DNA of 64,000 bases from Nematopogon swammerdamellus (Eukaryota > Arthropoda > Insecta > Lepidoptera > Adelidae): NCBI GenBank assembly GCA_946902875.1, contig OX336343.1, forward strand, positions 1,898,754-1,962,753, read 5' to 3'. This document shows, piece after piece, positions 24,101 through 36,100 of the stretch (its first letter is position 1; each line of letters starts with the position of its first letter). Below the pieces are notes generated by a model. That model worked only from the letters and a program-made list of their open reading frames with translations, did no database searches and had not been told where the DNA came from. A program made the translations under genes and the position numbers.

Positions 24101-27100
24101 TCGACGCGTTCCTCCAGTACGGGACTGAGGAGGCGAAGATGGCACCGTGGACCACACTAAACAATGATCAGAGGAACCCAGCGGGGCTCTCACTGCGACC
24201 TTATATCCAGTGGGGTTCGTTGTCAGCAGAAGATCCAGCAGAGAGGGTTCATGACCGTCTATATCTGGCAGCCTGGTGGGCTGGTCTACCAGTTGAGACA
24301 GGTCATGCGTCAGGGCGAAGTCGTAGGCGGCTCTCCCCGCAAAGTCAGTTCTCCTGGAGCCTAGCCATGCCTCGTGATGGGCGTGATCGATGGATCGTGA
24401 TCCAAGAAGAACCAAATCCGCGGTAGGGAACCGCTCTTGGACTTTGTCTGCCGCTCCACTCAGGTACTCAAATAACCGAGCTGTCTCTGCATCACCAGAG
24501 TGCGACTTGTACAGACAGGCGTACACCCGCGAGACCGTTCCCAGATCCTCGTGGACCCAAAGTACTGATAGCTCGGAGTCCTCAAGGCAGCGCAGGCGAC
24601 GACAGCAAATATCTGCCCTGACAAACAAGCAAACCCCGGCTCGCGACCGGAAGGCTTCTTCCAGGGTGTAGACGGGGTAGTGCAGGTCGATATATTTGTG
24701 ATTCCGTCAGGAAAAGCAAGGCCGGCTTCTTCGTCTCCAGGTGGTGATGGACGGCATTCAAATTGGTATGCAACCCCCGCACGTTGGTCGAGTCAACGCT
24801 AAATAGTGGTGTAAGGGTGTGCACCGCTGATTGAACCTTTTTTTCCTTTTTTTTTCGCTGCCATGATTTTTGTAAGAGGGAGGGAAAGAGCATGAAAGGG
24901 TGGCTGTGGTGATTCACGGGCAAAGCGTGGACCCTAGCTTCATCGCTTACTACTCAGGTTAGTGTTGCGCCGACACGGAAGACGGAAAGGCCCCCGGTCC
25001 CCCCCGGAAGTGGCCGCCGGAACCCCTACTCCGGTCACCAACCGGCACGACGGACCACTCCGGGATTATGCGCCGGTTGACCGGGGCAGCCTCTCGCGTT
25101 GGTTAGACGCGATTGGGCTCCTGTACTACCCGGCGGGCGGCCAGCGGAATAACCGTTTAACCGGGTCTCCCTGTCAACCGTGTCGATGCGTCACCTCTGA
25201 ACAGCGAATCCGCGTCGGGATCACTGGCCTACTCCTCACCACAGCCAACCCCACCTGCTACTGGGTCCCCGGGAAGTACACCGGAACACAGCGAACTGTT
25301 ATGCCGGTGTAATTGTTTCTCCCGGGGTGTGGTGGCGAACCCAGCCGATCCGAAGATCTCCCACACGCTGATTGCTGTTCATTTGGCACCACCCAGGAGG
25401 CACGTGTGACTTTTATATCGGATTTCTATTATTAATAATTTTAATTTTAATAGGATTCATTTATTATGTTTCATATTATTTTATTTTCTAAATAGAAAAA
25501 TTTTAAAATGTGTGAATGTTAGTTTGTGACTTGTATATGTTATACAAATAAATATTCTATTCTATTCTATTCTATCTTCAATGGTTACGTTAGGCGGCGC
25601 GGCGTAGGCACCTGCTTGGACGACGACGTCGAACTACACTCTGACGATATGTCGCGATCACTACGTAGTAGGTACATTGAGCCACGTCGAAAACAGCAAT
25701 TTACTTTACTTCGCGGTCGTGAACTGACACATTCGTCGCGGTAGTGAACTGAACTGAACTTATTTATTATTAGGCGTTCTGTTTCATAGAACGTAGACAT
25801 GTTTGATTTTATTTTTAGAAAAAGAACTCTTATTTCCAATGAAATAAGACTCACTATAGGTCCCCAAAGGCAAACCAACCACATAAATTGATTCCATTTT
25901 TGCAATATACCGTTTGTTTTTATTATAAATGCCAAAAAGAACCACATAAATTGGTTCCACTTTGCGATATACAGTTTGTTTTTATTATATAATGCCAAAA
26001 AGAACCAGATATCTTGGCTCTGTTTTGATAAATACTTTTAGCGTACTTCATTAAAAACAAAAAAGTCCATCTCGCTTGGATCTTTTACGCAAAAAAAAAT
26101 CTGACCAGTTAGCTAGTACCAAGTAGCATAATTCTTTTCTGCTGTTGCGATATACCTCAATTGGGCGGACGAATGTGTAGAAACCTATTAGTATATACCA
26201 AGTAGCCTGCCTGGGTCTTTTCTGAAAAAAATAGAGGGTTGATTAGCTCTCGATTGGTATATTTAACTCATTTTTAACCAATTTGTGGGTTGGTGCCTTT
26301 TGGCATTTATATGGTCAATTTTCTGAAGAAGTTGTGATACAAAATAGGTATTTTCAAATTTCTGCCTATTCGAAATCGAAATTTTCCTAGATAATGTTGT
26401 ATGTATACTCTTATTAATATATAATATCATATTCCGAAGGAATTTCGGACGGAGCAATTTTTCACAGCGAATTATTGCCGAAAATCTGTAAAGGTGTGAT
26501 CGATATGGAAAATTTCCTAGATAATTGTCAAAAGCGATATATTTAAATAAATTAAGACATATAAAAAAATTAAAATTGACAGAGCAATTTTTCTGAAGAA
26601 GTTGTGATACAAAATAGATATTTTCAAATTTCTGCCTATTCGAAATCGAAATTTTCCTAGATAATGTTAATATATACTCTTATTAATATATAATATCATA
26701 TACCGAAGGAATTTCGGACGGAGCAATTTTTCATCAGCAGTTATAAGCGATTTTCATTTTTAGGCATTCATTCATTTTAATACCTAACTTCCAAACATCA
26801 AAAATCCTAGATAATTTGTCAAACGTATATTTTAAACACTACTCTATCACACTGCAAAGTTTCAGCGACAGAGGAATTAGTCCGAAGAGCCCATACAAGG
26901 AATTTCCTCGTTTCCTGGACTAAGGGTGTTAATCGAGGTCGGGACTAGCGAGTGGCCACTCTAAATTTCCCGCGCATGCTTCACGTTTCGGCTCGCGTCA
27001 AGCCCTCGTCAGCTAGTCTGCGTTGACTAGGACGCGGCGAAACCACCAGTCCCGCTCTCGACCTCCCTCTCTCTACCTATCCATATTCTGTAGGATGCTT

Positions 27101-30100
27101 CCAGTGACGTTTTCGAAGCTCTCTCCATATATGAGCTTAGCGTCGATCTTGGCAGCCCTAGATTCTTGAAGAGACTGTAGAGCGACTTCGCTGGTAGTCC
27201 TCTTGCTCCGACTTCCACAGCGAAGAGATCAGTCTTGAATCCGTTTCTCACAATCCGGTCTACTAAGTTGCAGTACTTGTTAAGTTTGATGTTGTGGTCC
27301 TTCGGTATGTTACTTTCCCATGGAACTGTAAGTTCAACAAGTACTACATGCTTTGTCGCTTTTGAGAATATGAGTATATCCGGTCTTAATGCTGTGGTAC
27401 AGATTTCCGAAGGCATTTGGTAATGCTTCTCATGTGTGTCCATCAACAATTCCCAATCCTTTGCTGCTCCCAAAATTGAAGAAGGTTTAGTCCTATCTTT
27501 GGGCAGCTTAATGGCTCCAGGTTTCACAAAGTTGACCTTCTGGAAGCCGCTACTGGTTTGCCCTTTCCTGGTCCGTGCAATTGACAGGTTGATGTCCTCT
27601 CTGATGATTTGAAGGACTTTATCATGACGGTAGGAATACTGGCCTCGCTCAAGTAGTACTTTGCATCTGCATAACAAATGTTTGGCCGTACAGACCGCGC
27701 GCGAGCTCCGAGGAAGTTTAAAGAATGTTGACGTAATCACCTAGTGCAGTGATTTAGTCGATATTACATTACTGATATTAATTAAATGAAATTATCTATT
27801 TTTACTCCCTGTTCACATTGCTCGTGCTCAAAATTTCTTCTTCATCGATATTATATCGCCGTAGAAATTCTCACGTTCTCTCTCTTCTATTCTGCACGCT
27901 GAATGACATTGGGGCCCCTGAGTACTTGCGAGATCGATTCCAATTTCTCTGTGCACATGGACTTCCTCTGAGATCAACCGATTCTCGAGCACTCGCCATC
28001 CCTTCTCACTCCTCCACTTCCTACTCTGACTCGTTCACCGTGAATGCAGCACGCATGTGGAACTCGCTACCCCTCGATATTCGTCTATCCTCGTCAGTAT
28101 TTGTGTTTAAAAAGCGTGTTCTGACGCACTTTTTGGAACTTCAGAATTATTAACTAGCTCTTGAAGGTCTATTCTAAATATTGGTCAAATACTTTTTTAA
28201 AGTCGGATGAGTATTTTCGGAGATAGGAGGTTATCATCCAAGCTTACAAACTTTATTCATTAGTGTTCATGTAGATAAATGTTTTAGAGTGTATTGTTAC
28301 CTCCCCTGTATATGTTATTTATAAGTATGCATGTTTATATATCATATATATTGTATATATTTATATATATATATATATGTATGTTTCTCCATTTATTTGT
28401 ATTTGTGTTTTATTATCTGTTTAAATTATATGTCTATATTTTATCATCCATCATTCATTTATTTCTTCTCTGCCACTCCACACTTTTTCATAATAACCCA
28501 AAGGTTGGCTGGGGGAGAACGCCTACGGTGTTAAGCTGTACCTTTTACAAAAAAAATTTCAAGTGCAATAAATATATTTTGATTTGATTTGATATTTGTA
28601 CACAAAAAATGAAGTCGGTAAATAACTTAAAGAGTAACGAATTAACATGCGATTGACTGATACGCGCGCATATTACGAATACGGCATCGATAAGCGCGCT
28701 CTCGCGTCAAGCAAGTCCAGAACTCGTACTGTTACTTACTGTTACTAAAGTGAAGCGACAGTCGGGAGGGGCGCACACCCGCCCGCTTCCCCAGCCCCCG
28801 ATTCCGCAGGCGGGCCGGGTTGACTACACTACACAGAGCATCTGAGAGCGCACCGAAGGGAAGCACTGACGCGGCACCACTCACCCGGTGTTACGGGCTG
28901 ACATCACAGATTTTGTAGGTGACATAGCCAACCGTGTCAGTTTCCTTAAAAAAGAAACCGACCTGCCCGGATGTGTCGACGAAGCGCCGGAACGTGCGGC
29001 TGGTGAGGTCGGCGAGCCGCAGCCCGCCCGCGTCGGCGTCCACCGCCCCGCCGCCGCCGCCGGAGCCGTAGTAGTGCGTGTGCTGAGCGCCGCGCGCCGC
29101 CGACCGCAGCACCCGCACCAGCCGGCCCTCAGCGTGCTCGCGTATCAGCTGCCGGAGCGAGCCCTCGCTGTATGCGCCGCGCAGCTCATATTGACTCTCC
29201 AGCTGAAAGAGGGGGACACAAGAGAGCGTTTCAACTAAAAGTTCCCTTCGCCGTTATGTTGGCTGCACTGTCAGTGTCACTGTCAGTGCTTAAATTTGTG
29301 TTGCCAGATTGTGAAGATCATATTACCTAATAATGTTATAAATACAGTAAATACCGATAATTACGGGTAAATCTGTACACATAGCAACTTTCAACGCTGT
29401 TTTGACAGATAGACAGTGGAGATGGACACAACATAACGGCGAAGGGTACTTTTAGTTGAAACGCTATTTACTTGGTTAGTAAATACTAACATTTTTTTTT
29501 ATTGATAGCGCGACATATGGCGCCTAGCCACCCATAAGGTGTCTCACGACGCCCATGGACATACGGCCGTACGCGGGGGTTGCGAATGCGAACTAATGCA
29601 TGGAGAGATTAATAGTGAATAGTTTGCAAAACTTTCTCAAGTCCGAGCACATTATATCCACTCACCAGCATGGATTTGTCCCCAGGCACTCTACGACCAC
29701 GAATTTACTAATATGTCTAGATCACTGGACCCAAGAGTTTGATTCTAAAAACCCAGTTGATGTGATTTACTTAGATTTTGAACGAGCATTTGACAAAGTT
29801 CCACATAGACGTCTCCTGGTAAAATTGGAACATCTTGGAATACGAGGCAAGCTACTAACGTGGATAGAAAACTACCTGGTCGGCAGAACATACCAAGTGA
29901 GAGTGGGCGACTGCCTATCGGGAGTGAGAGACGTTCTCAGCGGCGTGCCCCAAGGATCAGTTCTGGCACCAACTCTATTTGGTCTCTACATCTCCGACAT
30001 CTGCGCTGTTATCCAAGCCATGTCAAGCTTATTCGCCGATGATGCAAAACTGATTGCCAACCCCATTGTGAGCAGTGGGACACTCAGAGATGACCTGGAC

Positions 30101-33100
30101 AGAATATTGGAATGGACCCGCCATTGGCTAATACGAACTAACCCCTCGAAATGCAGTTTTGCATATAAGGAAGAACAACCTAAGACTCCAGTATAAAATC
30201 GAAACAGACATAATAGTTTCTACACAGGCTCAGAAAGATCTTGGAATAACTATCTCAGAAGATCTAAAATGGGCAAATCATATAGAGACCATAGTCAAAG
30301 GAGCAAAACGCCATACTCTGTTGTACGAAAATCATTTCAAAACCTGACTGTAGAGACATTAATCAGAATTTACAAATCTCACATTAAACCATTCTTGGAA
30401 AATGGATTTCAAATATGGAATCCTTACTTCGTCAAAGATATTACTCTCCTAGAAAGAGTTCAAAGAAGAGCGACCAGGGTACCAAAATCACTGAAGAGGA
30501 AACCATACGAGGAAAGACTAAAAATCCTCAACCTGACAACATTGGAGCAACGTAGAGAAAGGGGTGACCTCATAGAAACATACAAAATTCTCAATCAGCA
30601 TTATGATTTATGATTGTCCAGAACTGGAGAACCTCTTTACTAGAAATACAAATAGTCATCTCCGAGGCCATAGCTTGAAGCTGAATGTCACTGTCAGCTC
30701 AACAAATCCGAGACGAAACTTCAAATAGAGCAGTGGAAATGTGGAACAAACTGCCCGAAGATGTCGTCCCACCACCAATTCCTTTAAAAACAGGCTCGAA
30801 AAACACCTAAAAAAAACACCAAACTAAACTAACATCAAAATAACAAAGCACCAGTGAACTTAGACATGAACACATCAGCCTAGGCTGTTCGTTCATCAAA
30901 TTAATAAATAAATAAATAATGAAAGACCTTATATATACTAGCTGTGCCCGCGACTTCGTCTGCGTGGACTTATCACGATGCAATCTACTGGGTTCATTGT
31001 ATTTTCAAACCATCCCGGGACCCACTCATATATACACACAAAATTTCATACAAATCGGTCCAGCCGTTTAGGCGGAGTTAGGTGACAAACACACACAGAA
31101 GAATGATATATATGGGTCAACCAATTTTTTCTTGTTTTTGGTATCTGTCTGAAAACAGGGTATTATCTTAACAAATTCACCTCATTTTAATAGTTGCAGC
31201 AACTCTCAGATAAGTAATTGATTAATAAGAAAGAAGCTGCACAAAGAATTTCGAGTAATTTAAGAAAAAAATATTGGTTACCCTGAGGACAACCCCTTTT
31301 TTCCATACAAAGCTCGGGAGAAAATTGTCCCTTGGGTGACCCCTAAAAATTGTTTAAATGTTTTATTTTAAATATTCTCTACTTTTATTTCAATTGCCTA
31401 TCAACCAAAGTATAATTTTCAACTAATTAATAAATTGTAAAAAACTTTTCTTTTGTTTTTTTACTTTGCAGATGGTTTTTACGTTACAAGAAAAAGTTGA
31501 TTCACCCGGTATAAGGATGTGTTCGCGACCCACCTTGCTGTCCAGAATAACGACAGCAGTCTTGTCTGCTCGACGGTCGATGTTGATGCCGAGAGACTCA
31601 GCAAAGTGATGGTTCCTGATGCTGTCGATCGCGACGAAGTTCAACGTGGAGTTGGACCTGCAACCGTTTCACACATTTTTATTTTCAACATATCTTCAAC
31701 TAACCCGTCACGCGTCCGTCGGGCACGCCACGTTCCAGCACCGAAAGGTGACGAAAACGCCTGTGACGCAACATATGTTTTTGTCAAATGTCGGGATTAT
31801 AGCGTTGAGGAGTATGTGTGGAGTTACAATGAAAGATAGATTGAGAAATAGTGTAGTGCGAGAGCGCTGTGGGCTGAAAGAAGATATAGTGACAAGGATT
31901 GAGAAAGGGATGCTTCGGTGGTTCGGCCATATTGGAAGAATGGATGATAGGAGACTAACGAAATAAATTTATAAAGCAAATGTAAGTGTAAGTGCGTCGC
32001 CCTAGACACACTTACCTGGACCAGATCGGGCATGTGCTCAAAAAGGGGCAAGTGCGTAGTACCCGTAACCGACGAGCATGCATGAAGAACATTATGGGAG
32101 TGGAAGAGGCGGCAGAGGTGTGTCAGGATCGTGACACGTGGAGCTCCACTGTCTCTGCCTAACCCACCGGGAAACAGGTGTGACGCTATGTATGTATGTA
32201 TGTATTTATCAATACTTATTAATTTTTTTTATTTATTTATTTATTTTAGACAGGCAGCCTAGGCTGATACGTCTAAATCCAGAGTCTTTCCCCACTCCTA
32301 CGCAGAGTAAACACATCAGGCGCAATAGAAAAAAATCTGTTAAGTGCAAGTTTTACTCGCGCACGGAGGTTTCCGTATCTATCCGCTATCAATAATATCC
32401 GCCTATCTTTTGTCTTTCAGCAATGCAATGTAAAAAAGCGTATGGCGCCATCTATTATTCAGTAGCGTGACTAATAGATTTTATTGCACGTTTGTTGTAT
32501 GGGAGCCCCTTAATTTTTAACATTTAATTTTTTTTATTATTTGTTGTTATATCCGCCATAGTAACGCATATTCTGTGAAAATTTCAACGGGCTACCTATT
32601 ACGGTTCAAGAGATACAGCCCTCGGACAGACGGACGAACAGACAGACGGCGGAGGCTTAGTAATAGGCTTCCGTACGGGATACGGAAATCTAAAAAAATT
32701 TATAAAGTGTATACGCACTTGCACGCGAGGCCGTGCACGCTGGTATAGTTGTCGGAGAGTTGCGGGAAGACGAGCGGCGCGCGCGTCGCCGCGAACCTCA
32801 CCAGCCGGCACGCGTGCGCCAGCTGCCGCTGCGTCAGCCGCTCCGCGCTCAGCCGGTCGTCGCGCTCCGGCAACATCGACGTCTCAAACCTGCCGCAATA
32901 CATTAACATATTTTAACAATTTTGATTTTATGTGGTCAGAAATATCAAGCTTAAATTATAGTTATTCTAGCTCTCAAACTATATCTTAACACTGTAAGCG
33001 GTGTCTGTTGTGTAGCTAGTCACAATGTATTGTAATTGAAGACGTTAAAAAAAGAACCCTGCGAAGTTTCTTGCCGGCTCTTCTTTGTGGGTGTAATCGA

Positions 33101-36100
33101 ACCGGATTGTAAAAACTAACAGGACAAATTCCAGCGTAGTGTACTACCTTACGAATGATGAATAAAGAATAAAGAATAAAGAATAAAGAATATATGTAAC
33201 TGTATACTGGCACAGTACAAATATATATATATTGCATATTTATATTTTATTTACATACATACATATCACTCACGCTGAATCCCGACAACCGGGGTAAGCA
33301 GAGTAATCGGTATTGTGCTGCAAGAACTCTGGTAAATTACAGCACAACACCGACCACCACGTTTCGCAAAGTATTCGAACAAGATTCAATCGATCAAGCA
33401 GCAAGTAAGGCACGAAGACCCACCTGCTGCATGATTCGGTGGAAGTACCGTGCCAAGGTGAGAGGTGGCGAGCCTGTCGCCCTTTAGCACGGCATCTTGT
33501 CCTTATCCCTTAGTCGCCTTTTACGACATGCATGGGGAGAGATGCAGTGGGACTATTCTTTTTAAGTACCGGCCCCACACGGTACGGTACGGTATATTTT
33601 ATTTTATTTTAATAATGTGAAAGTTTATTGTTTTTTGTCAAAGACAAATTCAAAAGTATTTTATTTCAGCGAGCATTGTATGTGTAAAATCCATCGTGCT
33701 ATATAAATCGGAAAAAGGCATACATTTACACTAAATTCTTTGCAATATGAGCAGTTCAACATTAAAACAAGAAAAAAAAAATTTTGTCATGAAAAATACA
33801 TTTTGAATACTGATACATCATTATATTATAAGGTGCTTCGTTATTTATATCAAAAATTTCGGGGGGGTTACATACGCACTCAAATAAACACGTTACGTAA
33901 GAAAAAAACATATGTTTATACGAGCATTTTTTCTCCTAACAAAAAAATAAAATCAAATAAGTAGCTGTAAAAACCAATCGTAGTGACCTTGTGACTCACT
34001 TACAACAAACAGCTGTTCTGCGTTTGAACATAGTAAGGTAATTGACCCCGTACAATCCAAGTTACCTACTGTTACACACAGGTTAATGTTTAGGTAGCAA
34101 ACATGTTTTGTTAAAATAATATTTTATGTTTTATATGTTAGTACTAAGCACGTACTCGCTTTTGGAAAATTTGGAGATAATACGTAACGGTCCGGTGGCG
34201 TAGTTGGTTATCGCGTTGGCGGCTCAATGTAGTCAACGAGGAGTTGGACCCATACATTAATTCCTCAGTCAATGAAACTTTGATAATATCTTGGAGTAAT
34301 GTTCGGAATTACGACTGACAAATAATCCAACATTTTTTTTTACGGGAAGTTGGGTATATTCAAAGAAAAGTGAAAATTTAATATAACTCCTATAGACAAA
34401 TTGCTCCGTCCAAAGTTACTTCGCCATAGGGTAGGTATTATTTATATGAATAAGTACGTAAATAAATCCAACATTTTTTGTATATGGAAATAGTGAATTA
34501 AAAACAAAATGTGTTTTTTTACTATATTTTTCTCGGCAAAATTGCTCAGTCGGTTCTTTAATCGGAATATACCTTAGTATTATTACGTACATCAATAAGC
34601 ATAAGAATCCAACAACTTTTTTATATGCATCATTTTTTTTCAAGATGACGACCGAAACTCTGTTCCGCAAAATTCCTCCGTCCGTTTTTATTGTACAATT
34701 ATGATTAAGAATTTTGAAGAAAATTATTTGCAAAAGAATCCAACAAAAAATCCATCGGCAAGTTTAAAAAACAAGCGGGCCAAGACGGGCGCGGTGCGCA
34801 GAGGAGCGGCCGGCCGCGGGAGGCGAGAGACGCGGCATTTTCCCCTCCTCTGCGTCCATGCTGCGCCGCGCCGCCCCTGGCGCGCCGCTGAAGTTGGCGT
34901 GCGGTGTGTGCTAACCAGGGACTGAAAACCGGTTCGAAATGGGGTTCGGGTTCTCCGAACCGGTTCGAAGAACCTTTTTAACGAGCGAACCAGTTTGGTC
35001 GCGAACCGGTTCAAAAAAAACCGAACCTGAAGCCTAAAAACCGGTTCAGAACCGGTTTGGACCTCTAATATTAACCGGTTCGCAGCAGGGTACGAAATGG
35101 GGTGGAAACCTATATACATTTTTTTGGACTTTGGGCTTCTTTTTTAATGTAAAATATTGTTGTTTTATGTATTTAATAAAATAAAAAAATAGGTGGTTCA
35201 TTTTTATAGCCTAATCGATTCAGTTTCATAACAGTAACAAAAAAGTCTTAATTATCATTATGACATAACACGTGTAAGTTGGTAAAAAAAATCAAATTCT
35301 TTCTATTCCATACTAATAAAACTAAAATTGTGGTTTTTCACAATTTATGAAAGAAAGGGATCTATGTGTTGGAAGACTTTTTTGTTCCTGGCATGAAACT
35401 GAAATGATTAAGAAATTTTTTTTTACATTTTACATAGAAAAAATGTTTTTGTGCGAACAAAAATTATTTGTTCTTCAAAAGTGATCTATTTCCGATACAG
35501 AACCCTCTCTTAGCGTACTATTAACTAATTTTGAAAGAAATTATATAAGGTGCTTCGTTATTCATCTCAAGTAAACACGTTACGCAAAAAAAAAATTATA
35601 TGTTTTTAGCATAACTTTTCGAGAAATTTTCAAACGCAGAACAGCTGTTTATTGTAAGTAAGTCACAAGGTCACTAGACCTGTGTGTAACAGTAGGTAGC
35701 TTGCATTGTACGGGGTCAATGACCGTTGTATGTCCAAACGCAGAACAGCTGTTTGTTGTAAGTAAGTCACAAGGTAACTAGACCTGTGTGTAACAGTAGG
35801 TAGCTTGCATTGTACGGGGTCAATGACCGTACTATGTTCAAACGCAGAACAGCTATTGTTGTAAGTAAGTCACAAGGTCACTAGGCCGCCGCCGCTCTAA
35901 AACTAGCTTCCTACCTACCTACCTACCTACGTGTGCGGTGTGTGTGCCTACGTTTCTTGTTTGCAAGGGTCTATAGCCTTGATTGGTTTTTACAGCTATT
36001 TGATTTAATTTTTTTGTTAGGAGATGTTAGGAGAAACAATGCTCCTATAAACATGTTTTTTTTTGCGTAAAGTGTTGAGCTGAACGGGACATGACAAAAA

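Larger units (their letters stand above)
17041..26922. mobile_element. composite 1: foldback-type element with modular inverted-repeat arms
   Basis: The left arm (17041-17750) and right arm (about 26310-26922) are inverted copies with long colinear similarity. It sits inside the 3' UTR of an RLE LINE, whose halves flank it; AGG at both junctions suggests a short target duplication. The left terminus reads TACTCCAA and the inverse right terminus TTAGTCCA. No transposase was found. The interior holds GC-rich sequence, a hairpin, a LINE pair and an LTR-like repeat with tandem units. It fills most of TXNDC11 intron 10. Confidence 0.75.

Noticed and set aside
34188..34227. A functional tRNA gene
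   Set aside because: It is split by 8.7 kb, the loop lacks T at position 33 and the acceptor does not pair fully.
34701..35119. Frames of 74 and 131 codons repeated at 42007-42425
   Set aside because: Their recurrence reflects the inverted arms, not selection; they overlap on opposite strands and have no domain.
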